Part shown: in pieces, positions 33,905 through 42,263 of the stretch
Layout of the letters: each line of letters opens with the position of its first letter
Position numbering within the stretch: the first letter of the stretch is position 1
From: Pseudomonas putida
GTDB taxonomy: Bacteria; Pseudomonadota; Gammaproteobacteria; Pseudomonadales; Pseudomonadaceae
Assembly (NCBI RefSeq): GCF_028682395.1
Contig: NZ_JANHLC010000006.1
Coordinates: 242,506 to 306,505 of the forward strand
Length of the DNA stretch: 64,000 bases
Direction: 5' to 3'
Notes under the pieces: generated by a model
The model's input: only the letters and a program-made list of their open reading frames with translations
Database searches by the model: none
Told to the model about the DNA's origin: nothing
Program-made: the position numbers and the translations under genes

Positions 33905-35101
33905 TTAAGGGGCTACAACCAGAGGGCCAGTGACAAACGCTTCGGGGCGATAGACTGCGAACGCCAGGCGCTCTTCGGCACGAATCGTGACCATGTTGTT
34001 TTCGAAATCTTTGTCGTTCTCGGTCGAAACCAGAATTTCGATACCCATGCGGTCGAAGATCTGCGCTGCCAGGCTGAAGGCGCCGGTCAGAAACTGGTTC
34101 TGGACGATGGCCTGGGTTTCAACGACTGGCAGGTTCCACAGCCGCGGAGAGGTGCCTTCCTGTGGCTTGCCGATGAGGTAGCGATTCTCGCCATCCTTGA
34201 GCAGCTCGATAGCCGCCCAGTCGATCGGATTGAGGACAATGCCGGTCGACGGGAACTCAGCAAGCGTGGCTTGCAGCAATGCAAGGCGGATGCGGTCAAT
34301 ACGTTGCTCGGCCGCTACAACAACACCCGATGGAGCCGAATAGGCCTGGGCCTGCGGAATGATGCCGTGCAGATTGTTGCCAGTCCCGTTGCCATAGAGC
34401 AACTGCGCTTCCTCGGCGAGCAGAAGGCCGTAACGCGCCCGGGCGTCGATGTAGCTTTGCAAAGCTGCCGCGTCGTCGAGGATCTGACGGCTACCCTTGA
34501 ACAGGTGCGCGATGGTCCGCACGTTCGCGTTTTCCAGTGCGAACTTCAGCTCACTGTAAGGCTTGGCCAGGCCTTCACCGACAATGGCTGCATTGTTGGT
34601 GAAGCCAGTTTCGCGCACGTACTCGACAGCGTTGCTGCCCGTGGTACCGGGGGCAACCAGGTCACGAATGGTCAGGCGCCGCTCGGGAGCCAAAATCACC
34701 CCCACCCGCTCGGCCGGTACCAGGGCGCCGCCAGAAGCAGGTGCCGAGGTAATCGCTGCTCGAGGAACTTCTACACGCCGGGAGCCGCGGAACGAACTAC
34801 CGACGCCTTCTTCTTGCATCTTCGCCGCCACCAGATGCCCGGCGGACTGCTGGACTTCCGGATCCTGTTTTTTGTTGGCGTTTACCAACTTCTGTTCCGC
34901 TTCCTGCATCCGCGCCTGAAGCTCGCCCTGCTTGAGCAGAAGCTCGTCCACCTTGCCGCGGGTTTCCGCCTGCATTTCACCGGAGGCCTTGATCTCCTTT
35001 TCGGTTTTTTCGGCATAGGTCTTGATCTGGTCGCCGACAGCTTTCAGGTCGGCCTGGGTTTGCTTCTGGGAAGCTTCAATCTGGGAGAGATCGACTGGCA
35101 T
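33905..35101 (-). CDS. Major capsid protein, HK97 fold
   Basis: 398 aa. Residues 1-100 form an acidic, coiled-coil scaffold (delta) domain (LSQIEASQKQTQADLKAVGDQIKTYAEKTEKEIKAS), expected to be cut off by the prohead protease encoded upstream. The capsid core starts near SSFRGSRRVEVPRAAITSAP and contains AYSxPxxGVVV, VGEGLAKPYSELKF and WAAIELLKDGENRYLIGKPQ, typical of HK97-family capsids. It is the dominant virion protein. Confidence 0.95.
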   Translation of the reverse strand: MPVDLSQIEASQKQTQADLKAVGDQIKTYAEKTEKEIKASGEMQAETRGKVDELLLKQGELQARMQEAEQKLVNANKKQDPEVQQSAGHLVAAKMQEEGVGSSFRGSRRVEVPRAAITSAPASGGALVPAERVGVILAPERRLTIRDLVAPGTTGSNAVEYVRETGFTNNAAIVGEGLAKPYSELKFALENANVRTIAHLFKGSRQILDDAAALQSYIDARARYGLLLAEEAQLLYGNGTGNNLHGIIPQAQAYSAPSGVVVAAEQRIDRIRLALLQATLAEFPSTGIVLNPIDWAAIELLKDGENRYLIGKPQEGTSPRLWNLPVVETQAIVQNQFLTGAFSLAAQIFDRMGIEILVSTENDKDFENNMVTIRAEERLAFAVYRPEAFVTGPLVVAP

Positions 35102-35121
35102 GGTGTGTTCCTTTCAGAAAT

Positions 35122-35145
35122 GAAAAAACCGCCACTCGGGCGGTT
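35122..35145 (-). terminator. Terminator between protease and capsid genes
   Basis: AACCGCC / GGCGGTT stem with T7 on the - strand. It lies 20 bases before the capsid start and, like the hairpins near the tail tube and tape measure, may adjust dosage within the late operon. Confidence 0.8.
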
Positions 35146-35170
35146 GATAATCGATGGTGTGTACAGTCGA

Positions 35171-36034
35171 TCAGCGGACTGGAATAAGGCTCCTGAGCGC
35201 CGACGCCTGGTATGCAGTTTCTTCAAACGCGGATAGATCAAGGGCAGCGCGAGGCATACCCGGCACGACAGCGCGAAGCGTGTCGCCGCCAGCAGCGCAA
35301 GGCGTGCCGGTCTTGATTTCGGATAGTAATTTTCGTCGTTCTGTCCTGGGCATCCCGGACTTTGCCAAGGCTGCATCCAGGCGCCGGGCGGCATGCGCCT
35401 GGGCCTGGTCCTGATCAGGGGCCTCCTTAACCTCGTCTGCAGGTATCAGCCCAGTGGCAAACCCCTTCTCTACGGCACTTGCGCCATTCATGTACGTCTC
35501 GGCGTCCAGCATGGCCTCGACGGCCTTTTCATCCTGGCTGCTGGTGTCGGCATAGAGGCTTATCATCGCGCGATCGAACTCCTCCATGGTGTCTGCCAGT
35601 TCACGAATGGCGTGGCGGTTGCCGGCGAAGTACGTCCAGCAGTTGTGGATCATCAGGAAGGCCGTCTTGGCAACTTCCCGCTTCGCACCGGCCATGGCGA
35701 TCACCGACGCCGCCGACGCGGCAAGGCCCAAAACTTTGACGGTGATCTCTTGGGAGTGTTCACGAAGGCGGTTGTAGATAGCGATACCCTCGAACATGTC
35801 ACCGCCCGGCGAGTTGATGTAAACCGTTACGGGCTTGTCGCCAATAGAGCGCAGCGCGGCATCCACACGCTTAACGGTGACCCCCTCGCCCCACCAATCT
35901 TCGCCGATGATGCCGTACATGGTGATGGTATCGGTGCCCGCTTCCGTGGCAGCCCGAATGTCCGGATTCCACATTTCAAGCGCACGAGGGCTCAGCTCGC
36001 AGTGAAAGCTGCCAGCCTTATTGTTCCGCGGCAT
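35171..36034 (-). CDS. ClpP-like prohead protease
   Basis: 287 aa from ATG 36034 (RBS AGGAG); the 68-codon upstream frame overlaps the portal gene and is not coding. ClpP/crotonase fold: PVTVYINSPGGDMFEGIAIYN, catalytic Ser107 in LGLAASAASVIAMAG, His130 in FLMIHNCW. The C-terminal tail (about 90 residues) is typical of head maturation proteases. It cuts the capsid scaffold domain. It sits between portal and capsid in the usual order. Confidence 0.93.
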   Translation of the reverse strand: MPRNNKAGSFHCELSPRALEMWNPDIRAATEAGTDTITMYGIIGEDWWGEGVTVKRVDAALRSIGDKPVTVYINSPGGDMFEGIAIYNRLREHSQEITVKVLGLAASAASVIAMAGAKREVAKTAFLMIHNCWTYFAGNRHAIRELADTMEEFDRAMISLYADTSSQDEKAVEAMLDAETYMNGASAVEKGFATGLIPADEVKEAPDQDQAQAHAARRLDAALAKSGMPRTERRKLLSEIKTGTPCAAGGDTLRAVVPGMPRAALDLSAFEETAYQASALRSLIPVR

Positions 36035-36036
36035 AG

Positions 36037-37338
36037 TTACTCCTGATGCTGGCCGAGCCAGTTTTTCAAAGCCGCCTGCGCGGCCTGCCCATCGGTTGAC
36101 TGCCCGAGTTGATCTATCGGCGCCAGATTGGTTTGTACGGTCAGCACTGCAGCGTTGCCGCCATGGCGTGGCAGGTTCTCTTTCACCCTGCACTCGTCGC
36201 GGGTCATGATCCCGTTCTGGGTCATCTTGCTGTACCACTCCGCACGCCCGACGCTATCAGCCTTCAGGAAAGCTTCCAGGGCAAACTCTGCGTAGTAGGT
36301 GCGACGCTCGACCGGGGTCAGCAGGCGCTTGTTCACGCATTGCTGAATCTGGCTGGTTATGGAGCTGATGCAGAAGGTCAGGAAGGCAATCATCTGCTGC
36401 TCAAGGCCGGTGCCCCAGTTACTGCCCGCGTCCGTTTTACCCACCATCCAGGGTGGAACACCAAACCAGCGGCAGACTTCCTCGGTGCTGTACGCCCGGG
36501 ACTCCAGCAACTGCGCATCGACCGGGTTGATACCGATGCTTTCTGGCGTGATCCCTTGCTCAAGGACGGGGGAGCGCCCGGCATTCAGCGCGCCAGACAC
36601 CTGCTTGACGTAGTCGCGAAACTCTTCGCGCTGCTCCGGTTTCAAGGTGCGATCGATTTTGAAGGCCACCGCAGGTAGCAAGCCGTTCTTGAAGGTACCG
36701 TTCGCCGCGTCGTCCGCGGACATGGCCGAGCCAAAGACATCGGCGCCGTAGCGAATCGCCGACAACCCTACCCGACCGTCAAGGCTGAAGGCCGGGATAT
36801 GCAGCATGTCCGCACGCTCAATCTTTCGAGGAGCGCCCTTGCGGGGCCGAAACCAGTATTCAATCCGGCCCTCACCATCCACTTCAATATCCACTCGCGA
36901 CGGCAGCAGAAAGTCCAGCGCCACGACCCGAGAGCCAATGCGGTGGATCTCTGCGAACGCATTACCGCGCAGCAACATCGCCGCCACCATGGCCTGCCAG
37001 AACTGGAAAGCCGTCATATCCTCATTGGGGCTGTTGTGGATCACGTCATACAGACCAAAGTCCCGGGCATCTTTTCTGCCACCTTCAGCATCACGCTGAT
37101 AGACGCCCAGTGGCAGACCCGCCACTGAAGTGGAGATGATCCGCACGCAGGCCCAGACAGCAGAAAGCTGCATGGCGTTGTCCACGGTGACTGTCTTGCC
37201 GGAGCTGGACTGCCCACCCAGGAACTGCCCCCAGAAGCCCCCGTCGCTCAATCCTATGGTCTTGCCAAACCAATCACTGATCGACGCACTTGGCTTTCGC
37301 GCGGCCCGGTGAATGACCGACGATAGTGTTTTAGCCAT
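36037..37338 (-). CDS. Portal protein, HK97 family
   Basis: 433 aa. QLSAVWACVRIISTSVAGLPLGVYQRDAEG, FWQAMVAAMLLRGNAFAEI and ACRWFGVPPWMVGKTDAGSNWGTGLEQQMIAFLTFCISSITSQIQQ-type motifs identify Phage_portal family 4860. It forms the dodecameric DNA-entry ring. The start overlaps the small membrane gene 37331-37492 by 8 bases; the protease start follows 2 bases after its stop. Confidence 0.94.
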   Translation of the reverse strand: MAKTLSSVIHRAARKPSASISDWFGKTIGLSDGGFWGQFLGGQSSSGKTVTVDNAMQLSAVWACVRIISTSVAGLPLGVYQRDAEGGRKDARDFGLYDVIHNSPNEDMTAFQFWQAMVAAMLLRGNAFAEIHRIGSRVVALDFLLPSRVDIEVDGEGRIEYWFRPRKGAPRKIERADMLHIPAFSLDGRVGLSAIRYGADVFGSAMSADDAANGTFKNGLLPAVAFKIDRTLKPEQREEFRDYVKQVSGALNAGRSPVLEQGITPESIGINPVDAQLLESRAYSTEEVCRWFGVPPWMVGKTDAGSNWGTGLEQQMIAFLTFCISSITSQIQQCVNKRLLTPVERRTYYAEFALEAFLKADSVGRAEWYSKMTQNGIMTRDECRVKENLPRHGGNAAVLTVQTNLAPIDQLGQSTDGQAAQAALKNWLGQHQE

Positions 37339-37492
37339 CTGTCAGCCCCTTTCGCACAAAGCCCGCGATGAGAAGAAACGAGCCGGACCCTGCCAGCAGC
37401 GACCAGCCCAATCCGAACAGGACGTAGATCCCCGCCACAGCCAAGGCGAATCCGCACAAGGCCGTGAGGATGTAAACGAGCAATGGGTTCAT
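37331..37492 (-). CDS. Small membrane protein between terminase and portal genes
   Basis: 53 aa: MNPLLVYILTALCGFALAVA, then a second hydrophobic helix, ending FVRKGLTDG. It starts as ATGA overlapping the terminase stop and ends inside the portal start region, so it is coupled on both sides. Two transmembrane helices are predicted. Small membrane proteins in this position are common in HK97-type phages, but the function is unknown. Confidence 0.75.
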   Translation of the reverse strand: MNPLLVYILTALCGFALAVAGIYVLFGLGWSLLAGSGSFLLIAGFVRKGLTDG

Positions 37493-39177
37493 ACGATGAT
37501 CGGATTCCGAATGGCGGCCATAAAATCGTCGTTGCCCCGACCTTCAGGGTTCAGAGCGATCAAGGTCACTGCGTTGAAAAGAGCCATCAAGGGGTCAATT
37601 TTTGCTGTCCCACTGGCCTGTTTGGTGATCAGGATTGAGTTGGCCCTGGGCTCGACCTTGGCGTTGCCCACGCACCACGCCATCATCGGTTGCCCGCCAT
37701 GCTTCATGCCGCCTTCGGCCAGCTTGCGCTCGGCGGTTTTGATTGCCCCGCCCAGTTTCCAGCCCTGACTGATGGCAACGATTTTCTCGGCTGGGATATC
37801 GCGCTCGACCATGGCATCGTAGATCGCCCCAATCCCCACTGGGTCGACGCCCACCTTGTCCAGCAGGCCAGAATCCTCAACCTGTTCCACCAGGTCGGCC
37901 ACCTCCAGCACGTCGTCACCAATGCGCAGGGAAAGCGTCAGGTTGCCGTCCTTTTCAAAGTCATGGAATCGTGGCGCCTCGGCCTTCCTGCGCTCCAGAA
38001 CCGACGGGTGGGCCCAGGCATGGGTCCAGATGAGCCAGTCCCGGGTGCGCTTATCACGACCCACCGCCGCGAATCCCAGCAAGTCATCCAAACCCCCGCC
38101 ATCGATACCGATATCTATCACCTCGGAACGCTCGATCAACGAATCCAATGTGAGCAAGGGCTCAGCGGCAGCGGCCCAGAAGTCAGCACCTGCCCAGCGA
38201 TCCGAGCGCAACGCAAGACCAATCTCGACATTGAGGTGCTTGGACATAAAGCCGAGTATCTCGGCCTCGCCCGCCTCTTCGGCCTTCTTCATTTCCCGAA
38301 TCAGGAACTTCTCGCTGACCGAATAGCCCATGTTCGGGTTGGTAACGTAGAAGTTTTCCGACTTGCGATGATCGCCGGCGTCCAGCAAATGCTTGGGAAA
38401 TTCGTAGATCACCGGGAGGAAGTTGGGATCGACGATCGTCCCGTCCCGAACGCCCCGCGCATACTGCAGCTTTTCGCGAAAGACCCCGGCCGGCGGCTGG
38501 TCTGACTGCGTCGTGAGGTAGATAACAAACCCCTCGGGCCTGGATGCCAGGCCTCCCGTTGCCTCCCGCAGCATGTTCGCGGCATGTGGGTTTTTTCCGA
38601 ACAAGTGAAGCTCGTCCACCAATACGACTGCGGCTTTCTTGCCGCCAACAGTGTTCTGGTCGGCGGCGACCACCTTCAAGGTTGCCCCTGACTCACGGTG
38701 AGTGATTGTGCGGATGTGATCCTGAACATGTAGCAGCGCCGTCAGTTCCTCGTCGTGCTTGATCATGTCGCGAGCTGGCGCGTAAGCGTTGTTGGCCACT
38801 TCGATTGTCGGGGCCAGGATGATGAACTCGGCTGACTGCCGCCAATTACGAATAAGCACGGTGAGCATGATCGCCGCAGCGATGGTGCTTTTGGCGTTCT
38901 TCTTACTGATCAGCAGGAGGAACTCCTGAATAAGCCGCTCGCCGGTGTCTGGGTTGTAGGCACCAAAGATCGCGCCGGCCAGGTCAATGATCCACGGCGC
39001 ACAGGATTCACCAATGAGCGGACTACCTGGCGCATCAACAATGCGCAGGTCTTTCATCACCTGCAGGCAAGCTTCGGCCTCTGTAGGGTACAGCGGCGCA
39101 AAGGGAACCAGTGACTGACGGCTTAGGATTCTCGACTCCCAGTCGGGACAACTGGTGTCCCAAATGGGCTCGTTCAC
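37489..39177 (-). CDS. Terminase large subunit (Terminase_1 family)
   Basis: 562 aa. The ATPase N-half has a deviant Walker A (LLISKKNAKSTIAAA, near residue 92), and Walker B VVLVDELHLFGKN lies near 190. The nuclease C-half has acidic motif residues in DIGIDGGGLDDLLGFAAVGRD and the closing EPRANSILITKQASGTAKIDPLMALFNAV motif. It powers DNA packaging and cleaves concatemers. Preceded by the small subunit gene with no spacing. Confidence 0.95.
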   Translation of the reverse strand: MNEPIWDTSCPDWESRILSRQSLVPFAPLYPTEAEACLQVMKDLRIVDAPGSPLIGESCAPWIIDLAGAIFGAYNPDTGERLIQEFLLLISKKNAKSTIAAAIMLTVLIRNWRQSAEFIILAPTIEVANNAYAPARDMIKHDEELTALLHVQDHIRTITHRESGATLKVVAADQNTVGGKKAAVVLVDELHLFGKNPHAANMLREATGGLASRPEGFVIYLTTQSDQPPAGVFREKLQYARGVRDGTIVDPNFLPVIYEFPKHLLDAGDHRKSENFYVTNPNMGYSVSEKFLIREMKKAEEAGEAEILGFMSKHLNVEIGLALRSDRWAGADFWAAAAEPLLTLDSLIERSEVIDIGIDGGGLDDLLGFAAVGRDKRTRDWLIWTHAWAHPSVLERRKAEAPRFHDFEKDGNLTLSLRIGDDVLEVADLVEQVEDSGLLDKVGVDPVGIGAIYDAMVERDIPAEKIVAISQGWKLGGAIKTAERKLAEGGMKHGGQPMMAWCVGNAKVEPRANSILITKQASGTAKIDPLMALFNAVTLIALNPEGRGNDDFMAAIRNPIIV

Positions 39178-39666
39178 TTATTTCACCGATCTCAATTGGG
39201 GGGGAGCTGCAGCTCCGAATTTGCCCTTGCCCGCCACTTTGGCGGCGAGCTCTTTTTCTTCCTTCTTGCCGCCTTCGCCTTTGCGCTGATGGATGAACGG
39301 CATCAGTGCCTTCGCAGCATCAACCCTTAACTTCGGCTCAGTGCTGAAGTCGTTCATCGTGGCCAGGAGAAAGTCCTTGGGGTCGGCGAATGACAGCGCC
39401 TTAGTGACGTCGAACGAGAAGTCTTCCTCTTCAGGCATGACCTCAACTGACTGTTGCTTGCGCGCCTTCGCAGGCGGAAGGCCTTTAACATTTTTGTTAA
39501 CGGGCAACTCGGCAAGAGCAGCAATGACGTTGGGGTGTTTGGCGAGTCGTGATCCGGCGACCGAAGCGCTTGAAGCCGCATAGCCAGCGGCGATCGCTGC
39601 GTCTCGATTGGACGCACCTCCCCTAACAGCCTCGACAAAAGCGCGCTGTTTGGTTGTTAACGCCAT
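39178..39666 (-). CDS. Terminase small subunit
   Basis: 162 aa from ATG 39666. The N-terminal HTH-like motif (MALTTKQRAFVEAVRGGASNRDAAIAAGYAASSASVAGSRLAKHPNVIAAL) is the Terminase_2 DNA-binding signature. A C-terminal basic region follows. It recognises the packaging site and recruits the large subunit. The 50-codon extension upstream is not supported. Confidence 0.92.
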   Translation of the reverse strand: MALTTKQRAFVEAVRGGASNRDAAIAAGYAASSASVAGSRLAKHPNVIAALAELPVNKNVKGLPPAKARKQQSVEVMPEEEDFSFDVTKALSFADPKDFLLATMNDFSTEPKLRVDAAKALMPFIHQRKGEGGKKEEKELAAKVAGKGKFGAAAPPQLRSVK

Positions 39667-39829
39667 TAACAAAAAACCTGTGAGAGGGAAAAAATCTGTC
39701 CGTGAGTTGGGGTGCGGTGTCCGGAGCGAAAGGCCCCAAGGTTTCGACCCGCCCCCCCATGGTTCGCCCGGTCGGGGCCCCCATTTGGTGCAGATCCCGT
39801 TTTCAGCACGAAGCATTCGCTCTGCCGCC

Positions 39830-40144
39830 TCAGCCTCGCCCTTGCACGGACTCAGCAGCAGTCTTCAGCTTGTGGCAAGGAACACAGATAGCCTGGAGGT
39901 TATCGTCTTCATCAGTGCCGCCCTGGGCTAGATTGACGACGTGATCGACCTCAAGGTGGTTCGTCGTCACGCCGCACACCTGACAGGTGTACTTGTCCCG
40001 CAACAAGATGGCATCACGCTTGCGGCGCCAAGGTCGCCCGCCACGGCCGGAGCCCCAGCTATCCGCACCTTCAGCGACCGGATTAGCGAACTGCCGCGAG
40101 GCCGCCTCCTGCACCCTTGACTTGAGGGTTTTGAGTCGAGCCAT
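39830..40144 (-). CDS. HNH endonuclease
   Basis: 104 aa. The HNH core has Cys pairs (CQVCG and CVPCH) and HLEVDHVVNLAQGGTDEDDNLQAIC. HNH proteins next to terminase genes cooperate with the packaging motor in HK97-like phages. The start overlaps the stop of the small upstream gene (TAATG). Confidence 0.93.
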   Translation of the reverse strand: MARLKTLKSRVQEAASRQFANPVAEGADSWGSGRGGRPWRRKRDAILLRDKYTCQVCGVTTNHLEVDHVVNLAQGGTDEDDNLQAICVPCHKLKTAAESVQGRG

Positions 40145-40317
40145 TAGGTCACCTTGCTCCCATCCATGTAAGTGAATGCTTGTGCGTCAGGGTCTTGATC
40201 CTCAGCCATGGCCTGGATCAGCAGGGCCTGCTGCTCGGCCATCAACTCAAGGATCGCAGTCTGCTTCTTCTGCTCTTCAAGGATGGCCTGGAGCCCTTTG
40301 GCAATGAGCGTGCTCAT
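40144..40317 (-). CDS. Small helical protein, unknown function
   Basis: 57 aa, starting MSTLIAKGLQAILEEQKKQT and ending FTYMDGSKVT; predicted to be one coiled helix. It is coupled on both sides (ATGA overlap upstream and TAATG downstream), which supports translation. Confidence 0.65.
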   Translation of the reverse strand: MSTLIAKGLQAILEEQKKQTAILELMAEQQALLIQAMAEDQDPDAQAFTYMDGSKVT

Positions 40318-40604
40318 GCCTCACCCTTTGCGTAGGCACACGACTGCGACTGCAGGTCAGTGACCTCAACCTCGACGATGTGCGCCTCAGCGATCACTGG
40401 CTGGATGATCTCGGGATAGACCGTGATCACTGCTACCCACAGCCCGCCTGCCTCAGCCTTCAGCTCAACTGACTGAACGCGAGCCAGCTCACTACCATCA
40501 CTCAGCATCACCCTGGTGCCTTGGGCCAACTGGACGCTGCCTGGCTTCTGGTTCAGTGGGGGCAGGATCGTCACCACGTTCAAAGAGTTCTTTGGCTCGC
40601 TCAT
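40314..40604 (-). CDS. Small phage protein, unknown function
   Basis: 96 aa from ATG 40604 (MSEPKNSLNVVTILPPLNQKPGSVQLAQGTRVMLSDG). No family was recognised. It overlaps the next gene by 4 bases and overlaps the start region of the preceding CxxC gene. The first 17 residues of the longer frame at 40655 are discounted. Confidence 0.65.
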   Translation of the reverse strand: MSEPKNSLNVVTILPPLNQKPGSVQLAQGTRVMLSDGSELARVQSVELKAEAGGLWVAVITVYPEIIQPVIAEAHIVEVEVTDLQSQSCAYAKGEA

Positions 40605-40665
40605 ATGCCACCTTGCTCCACTTGTTGATCCACTCGCGCCTGGCAGCGCATCCACTGCAAGCCAT
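40498..40665 (-). CDS. Small CxxC protein following holin
   Basis: 55 aa beginning MACSGCAARREWINKWSKVAYERAKELFERGD. Short proteins with this N-terminus commonly follow the holin gene in lambdoid phages. The stop-start overlap TAATG couples it to the holin. It shares bases with the next gene in another frame over its last 107 bp. The CxxC suggests zinc or redox chemistry; the function is unknown. Confidence 0.7.
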   Translation of the reverse strand: MACSGCAARREWINKWSKVAYERAKELFERGDDPAPTEPEARQRPVGPRHQGDAE

Positions 40666-40997
40666 TACTCTGGCGTCCGACCTGGCAACTTGAAGTCTGT
40701 CACCCGATCTGCAATTGCCCGCACCTTCTCGACACCCAGGAAACCGACCCAGCCACCAACGAAGGTGGCCATGCTCTGGGGCAGACCGAAGAACTCGAGC
40801 CCGCTGATGATGGTCAGGGTCAGCCCGCCGCAGATAGCGCCCTCGACCAGCATCTGCCGTCTCGACCCACCACCATAGGTAATGCGCAGGACCGCCATCG
40901 CACAGGAAAGCCCGGCCGCATAGAGGATTGGTGCATGCTGGCTCAACCACGCAAGCGCTATCGCCCAAGTGTCCGGTTTGTCTGGCATGTTCGGCAT
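40665..40997 (-). CDS. Phage holin, lambda-like family (Phage_holin_3-type)
   Basis: 110 aa from ATG 40997 (RBS GGAGG), MPNMPDKPDTWAIALAWLSQHAPILYAAGLSCAMAVLRITYGGGSRRQMLVEGAICGGLTLTIISGLEFFGLPQSMATFVGGWVGFLGVEKVRAIADRV. Three hydrophobic helices and the RRQMLVEGxxCGxLT motif are family hallmarks. It should trigger release of the GH19 endolysin encoded 22 kb away, a split lysis arrangement seen in several Pseudomonas phages. Confidence 0.88.
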   Translation of the reverse strand: MPNMPDKPDTWAIALAWLSQHAPILYAAGLSCAMAVLRITYGGGSRRQMLVEGAICGGLTLTIISGLEFFGLPQSMATFVGGWVGFLGVEKVRAIADRVTDFKLPGRTPE

Positions 40998-41030
40998 CCG
41001 GTGTCCTCCCCTACCAGGGAGCAAGAAACG

Positions 41031-41056
41031 AAAAAGCCCCGGCAAATGCCGAGGCT
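41031..41056 (-). terminator. Late-operon terminator 2 (tR'-like)
   Basis: AGCCCCGGCA / TGCCGAGGCT stem (one mismatch) followed by T5 on the - strand. It lies between the Q-like gene and the holin start. Confidence 0.8.
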
Positions 41057-41073
41057 CGAGGAGTCGTAGAAAG

Positions 41074-41101
41074 CAAAAAGCCCCGCTTGAATGGCGAGGC
41101 T
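41074..41101 (-). terminator. Late-operon terminator 1 (tR'-like)
   Basis: AGCCCCGC / GCGAGGCT stem followed by T5 on the - strand, immediately downstream of the Q-like gene. In tandem with the next terminator it forms a barrier that an antiterminator would have to overcome. Confidence 0.8.
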
Positions 41102-41173
41102 CTTTAATGGTCGTATCTCATAACGCGCAAGATCGACATGATGGGTTAAATTTACGGCCAGGCGGCCAAGAGG

Positions 41174-41737
41174 TCAAGCGGCCTCAACAAAGATTTGCTC
41201 ATGATCGAAGATATGGGTGGCATGAATCACGGCCTGCTCCTCGAGCAACTCCAGACGCTTGTGTATCCCGCCTCGCCAGTTGCGACGAGTGCGCTCCGGA
41301 GATGCATCCAGATCCCATGTGTTCATGTCGTAGAACTCAGCAGGCAGCACGATCATGTCGGTGGAGCGCTTGCCGACCTGTACCCCCTTCAGCTTCGGGA
41401 TCGCCCAGGCAGTGAGCGCCTTGTAGATAAACAGCTGAGGCGCAGGAGAGACCATGCGAGCTACTAGTCGCCCAATGGCGCTTACCTTGTTGGCCTTGTG
41501 AGTCGAGTACTTGGCGACCAGTACGTCCCACTGCACAGGATCAAGCTGGCGATGCAGCAGTGCGTACAGGCAGCAGTCGTAGTCGAACTTGTCCCGTGCC
41601 GATAGCGTGCTGCCGGTACCGCCATGGCGCATGTCGGCGTCGATCAGCTTCTGCCAGGACTGCTTGGTGCTGTTGTCGATGTTGTCTGCTGCCAGCACCC
41701 GCACCAGGGTACCCATCACGTCTTTATAAATTGCCAT
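41174..41737 (-). CDS. Probable late-gene antiterminator Q-like protein
   Basis: 187 aa, MAIYKDVMGTLVRVLAADNIDNSTKQSWQKLIDADMRHGG...RDKFDYDCCLYALLHRQLDPVQWDVLVAKYSTHKANKVSAIGRLV. The family was not recognised with certainty. Position is telling: last early gene, followed by two tandem terminators and then all late genes. The segment LDPVQWDVLVAKYSTHKANKVSAI has an HTH-like look. A DNA-binding Q analogue is the best reading; alternatives are another late regulator. Confidence 0.6.
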   Translation of the reverse strand: MAIYKDVMGTLVRVLAADNIDNSTKQSWQKLIDADMRHGGTGSTLSARDKFDYDCCLYALLHRQLDPVQWDVLVAKYSTHKANKVSAIGRLVARMVSPAPQLFIYKALTAWAIPKLKGVQVGKRSTDMIVLPAEFYDMNTWDLDASPERTRRNWRGGIHKRLELLEEQAVIHATHIFDHEQIFVEAA

Positions 41738-41740
41738 GGC

Positions 41741-42061
41741 TCAATCCCCTGTGAAATTCGTGCCGCCTGCCCCGCGGCGGTTGTTGTCCTGGTACTGCGC
41801 GCCCGGGCCGGTGCTGTCCTGGCCGCGCTTCAATTCTTCAATCACCTGGTCGGCGGCCTGCAGGCGAATGCTGAGCTGGGTGACCAGCACCTCAAGCGGC
41901 AGCTCGACGCCCGTGTCGGCCGACACCCAGCCCGAGGCATTGCATTGAGTGCAGGCCAGATCATGGAACACGCCCTTGATCACCGCCCTACCCCGGCATG
42001 CCGGGCACTTGGCCAGGTCCAGCAGGGCGGCACGGAATGCCGGGCCGTGTGACTTCTTCAT
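41741..42061 (-). CDS. Small zinc-ribbon protein
   Basis: 106 aa. CPACRGRAVIKGVFHDLACTQCNASGW gives two CxxC knuckles, followed by a helical region and a disordered C-terminus (RRGAGGTNFTGD). It resembles short nin-region Zn-ribbon proteins that sit next to Q. A regulatory or nucleic-acid-binding role is inferred. Confidence 0.7.
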   Translation of the reverse strand: MKKSHGPAFRAALLDLAKCPACRGRAVIKGVFHDLACTQCNASGWVSADTGVELPLEVLVTQLSIRLQAADQVIEELKRGQDSTGPGAQYQDNNRRGAGGTNFTGD

Positions 42062-42261
42062 TTGGCCTCCAGCAGCCGCTTGTGCACGGCATAGATGTCG
42101 TCACCGTCGAAACAGTGGCCAGTGTGCCGGACCTGGTGCCGCTCACCCGTCGACATCTTCACGTCGAGCACTTGCCAGCCGTTCGAGCTGCGGATCACTA
42201 CCGAGCTGACGTCGACGGAATTCACGGCGAGACCGGTGCGTCTTTCAAGCAAAACCATCAT
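42058..42261 (-). CDS. Small phage protein, unknown function
   Basis: 67 aa from ATG 42261 (MMVLLERRTGLAVNSVDVSSVVIRSSNGWQVLDVKMSTGERHQVRHT). The end overlaps the zinc-ribbon start by 4 bases. The family is unrecognised; it is a single compact beta-rich domain. Confidence 0.6.
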   Translation of the reverse strand: MMVLLERRTGLAVNSVDVSSVVIRSSNGWQVLDVKMSTGERHQVRHTGHCFDGDDIYAVHKRLLEAK

Positions 42262-42263
42262 TT

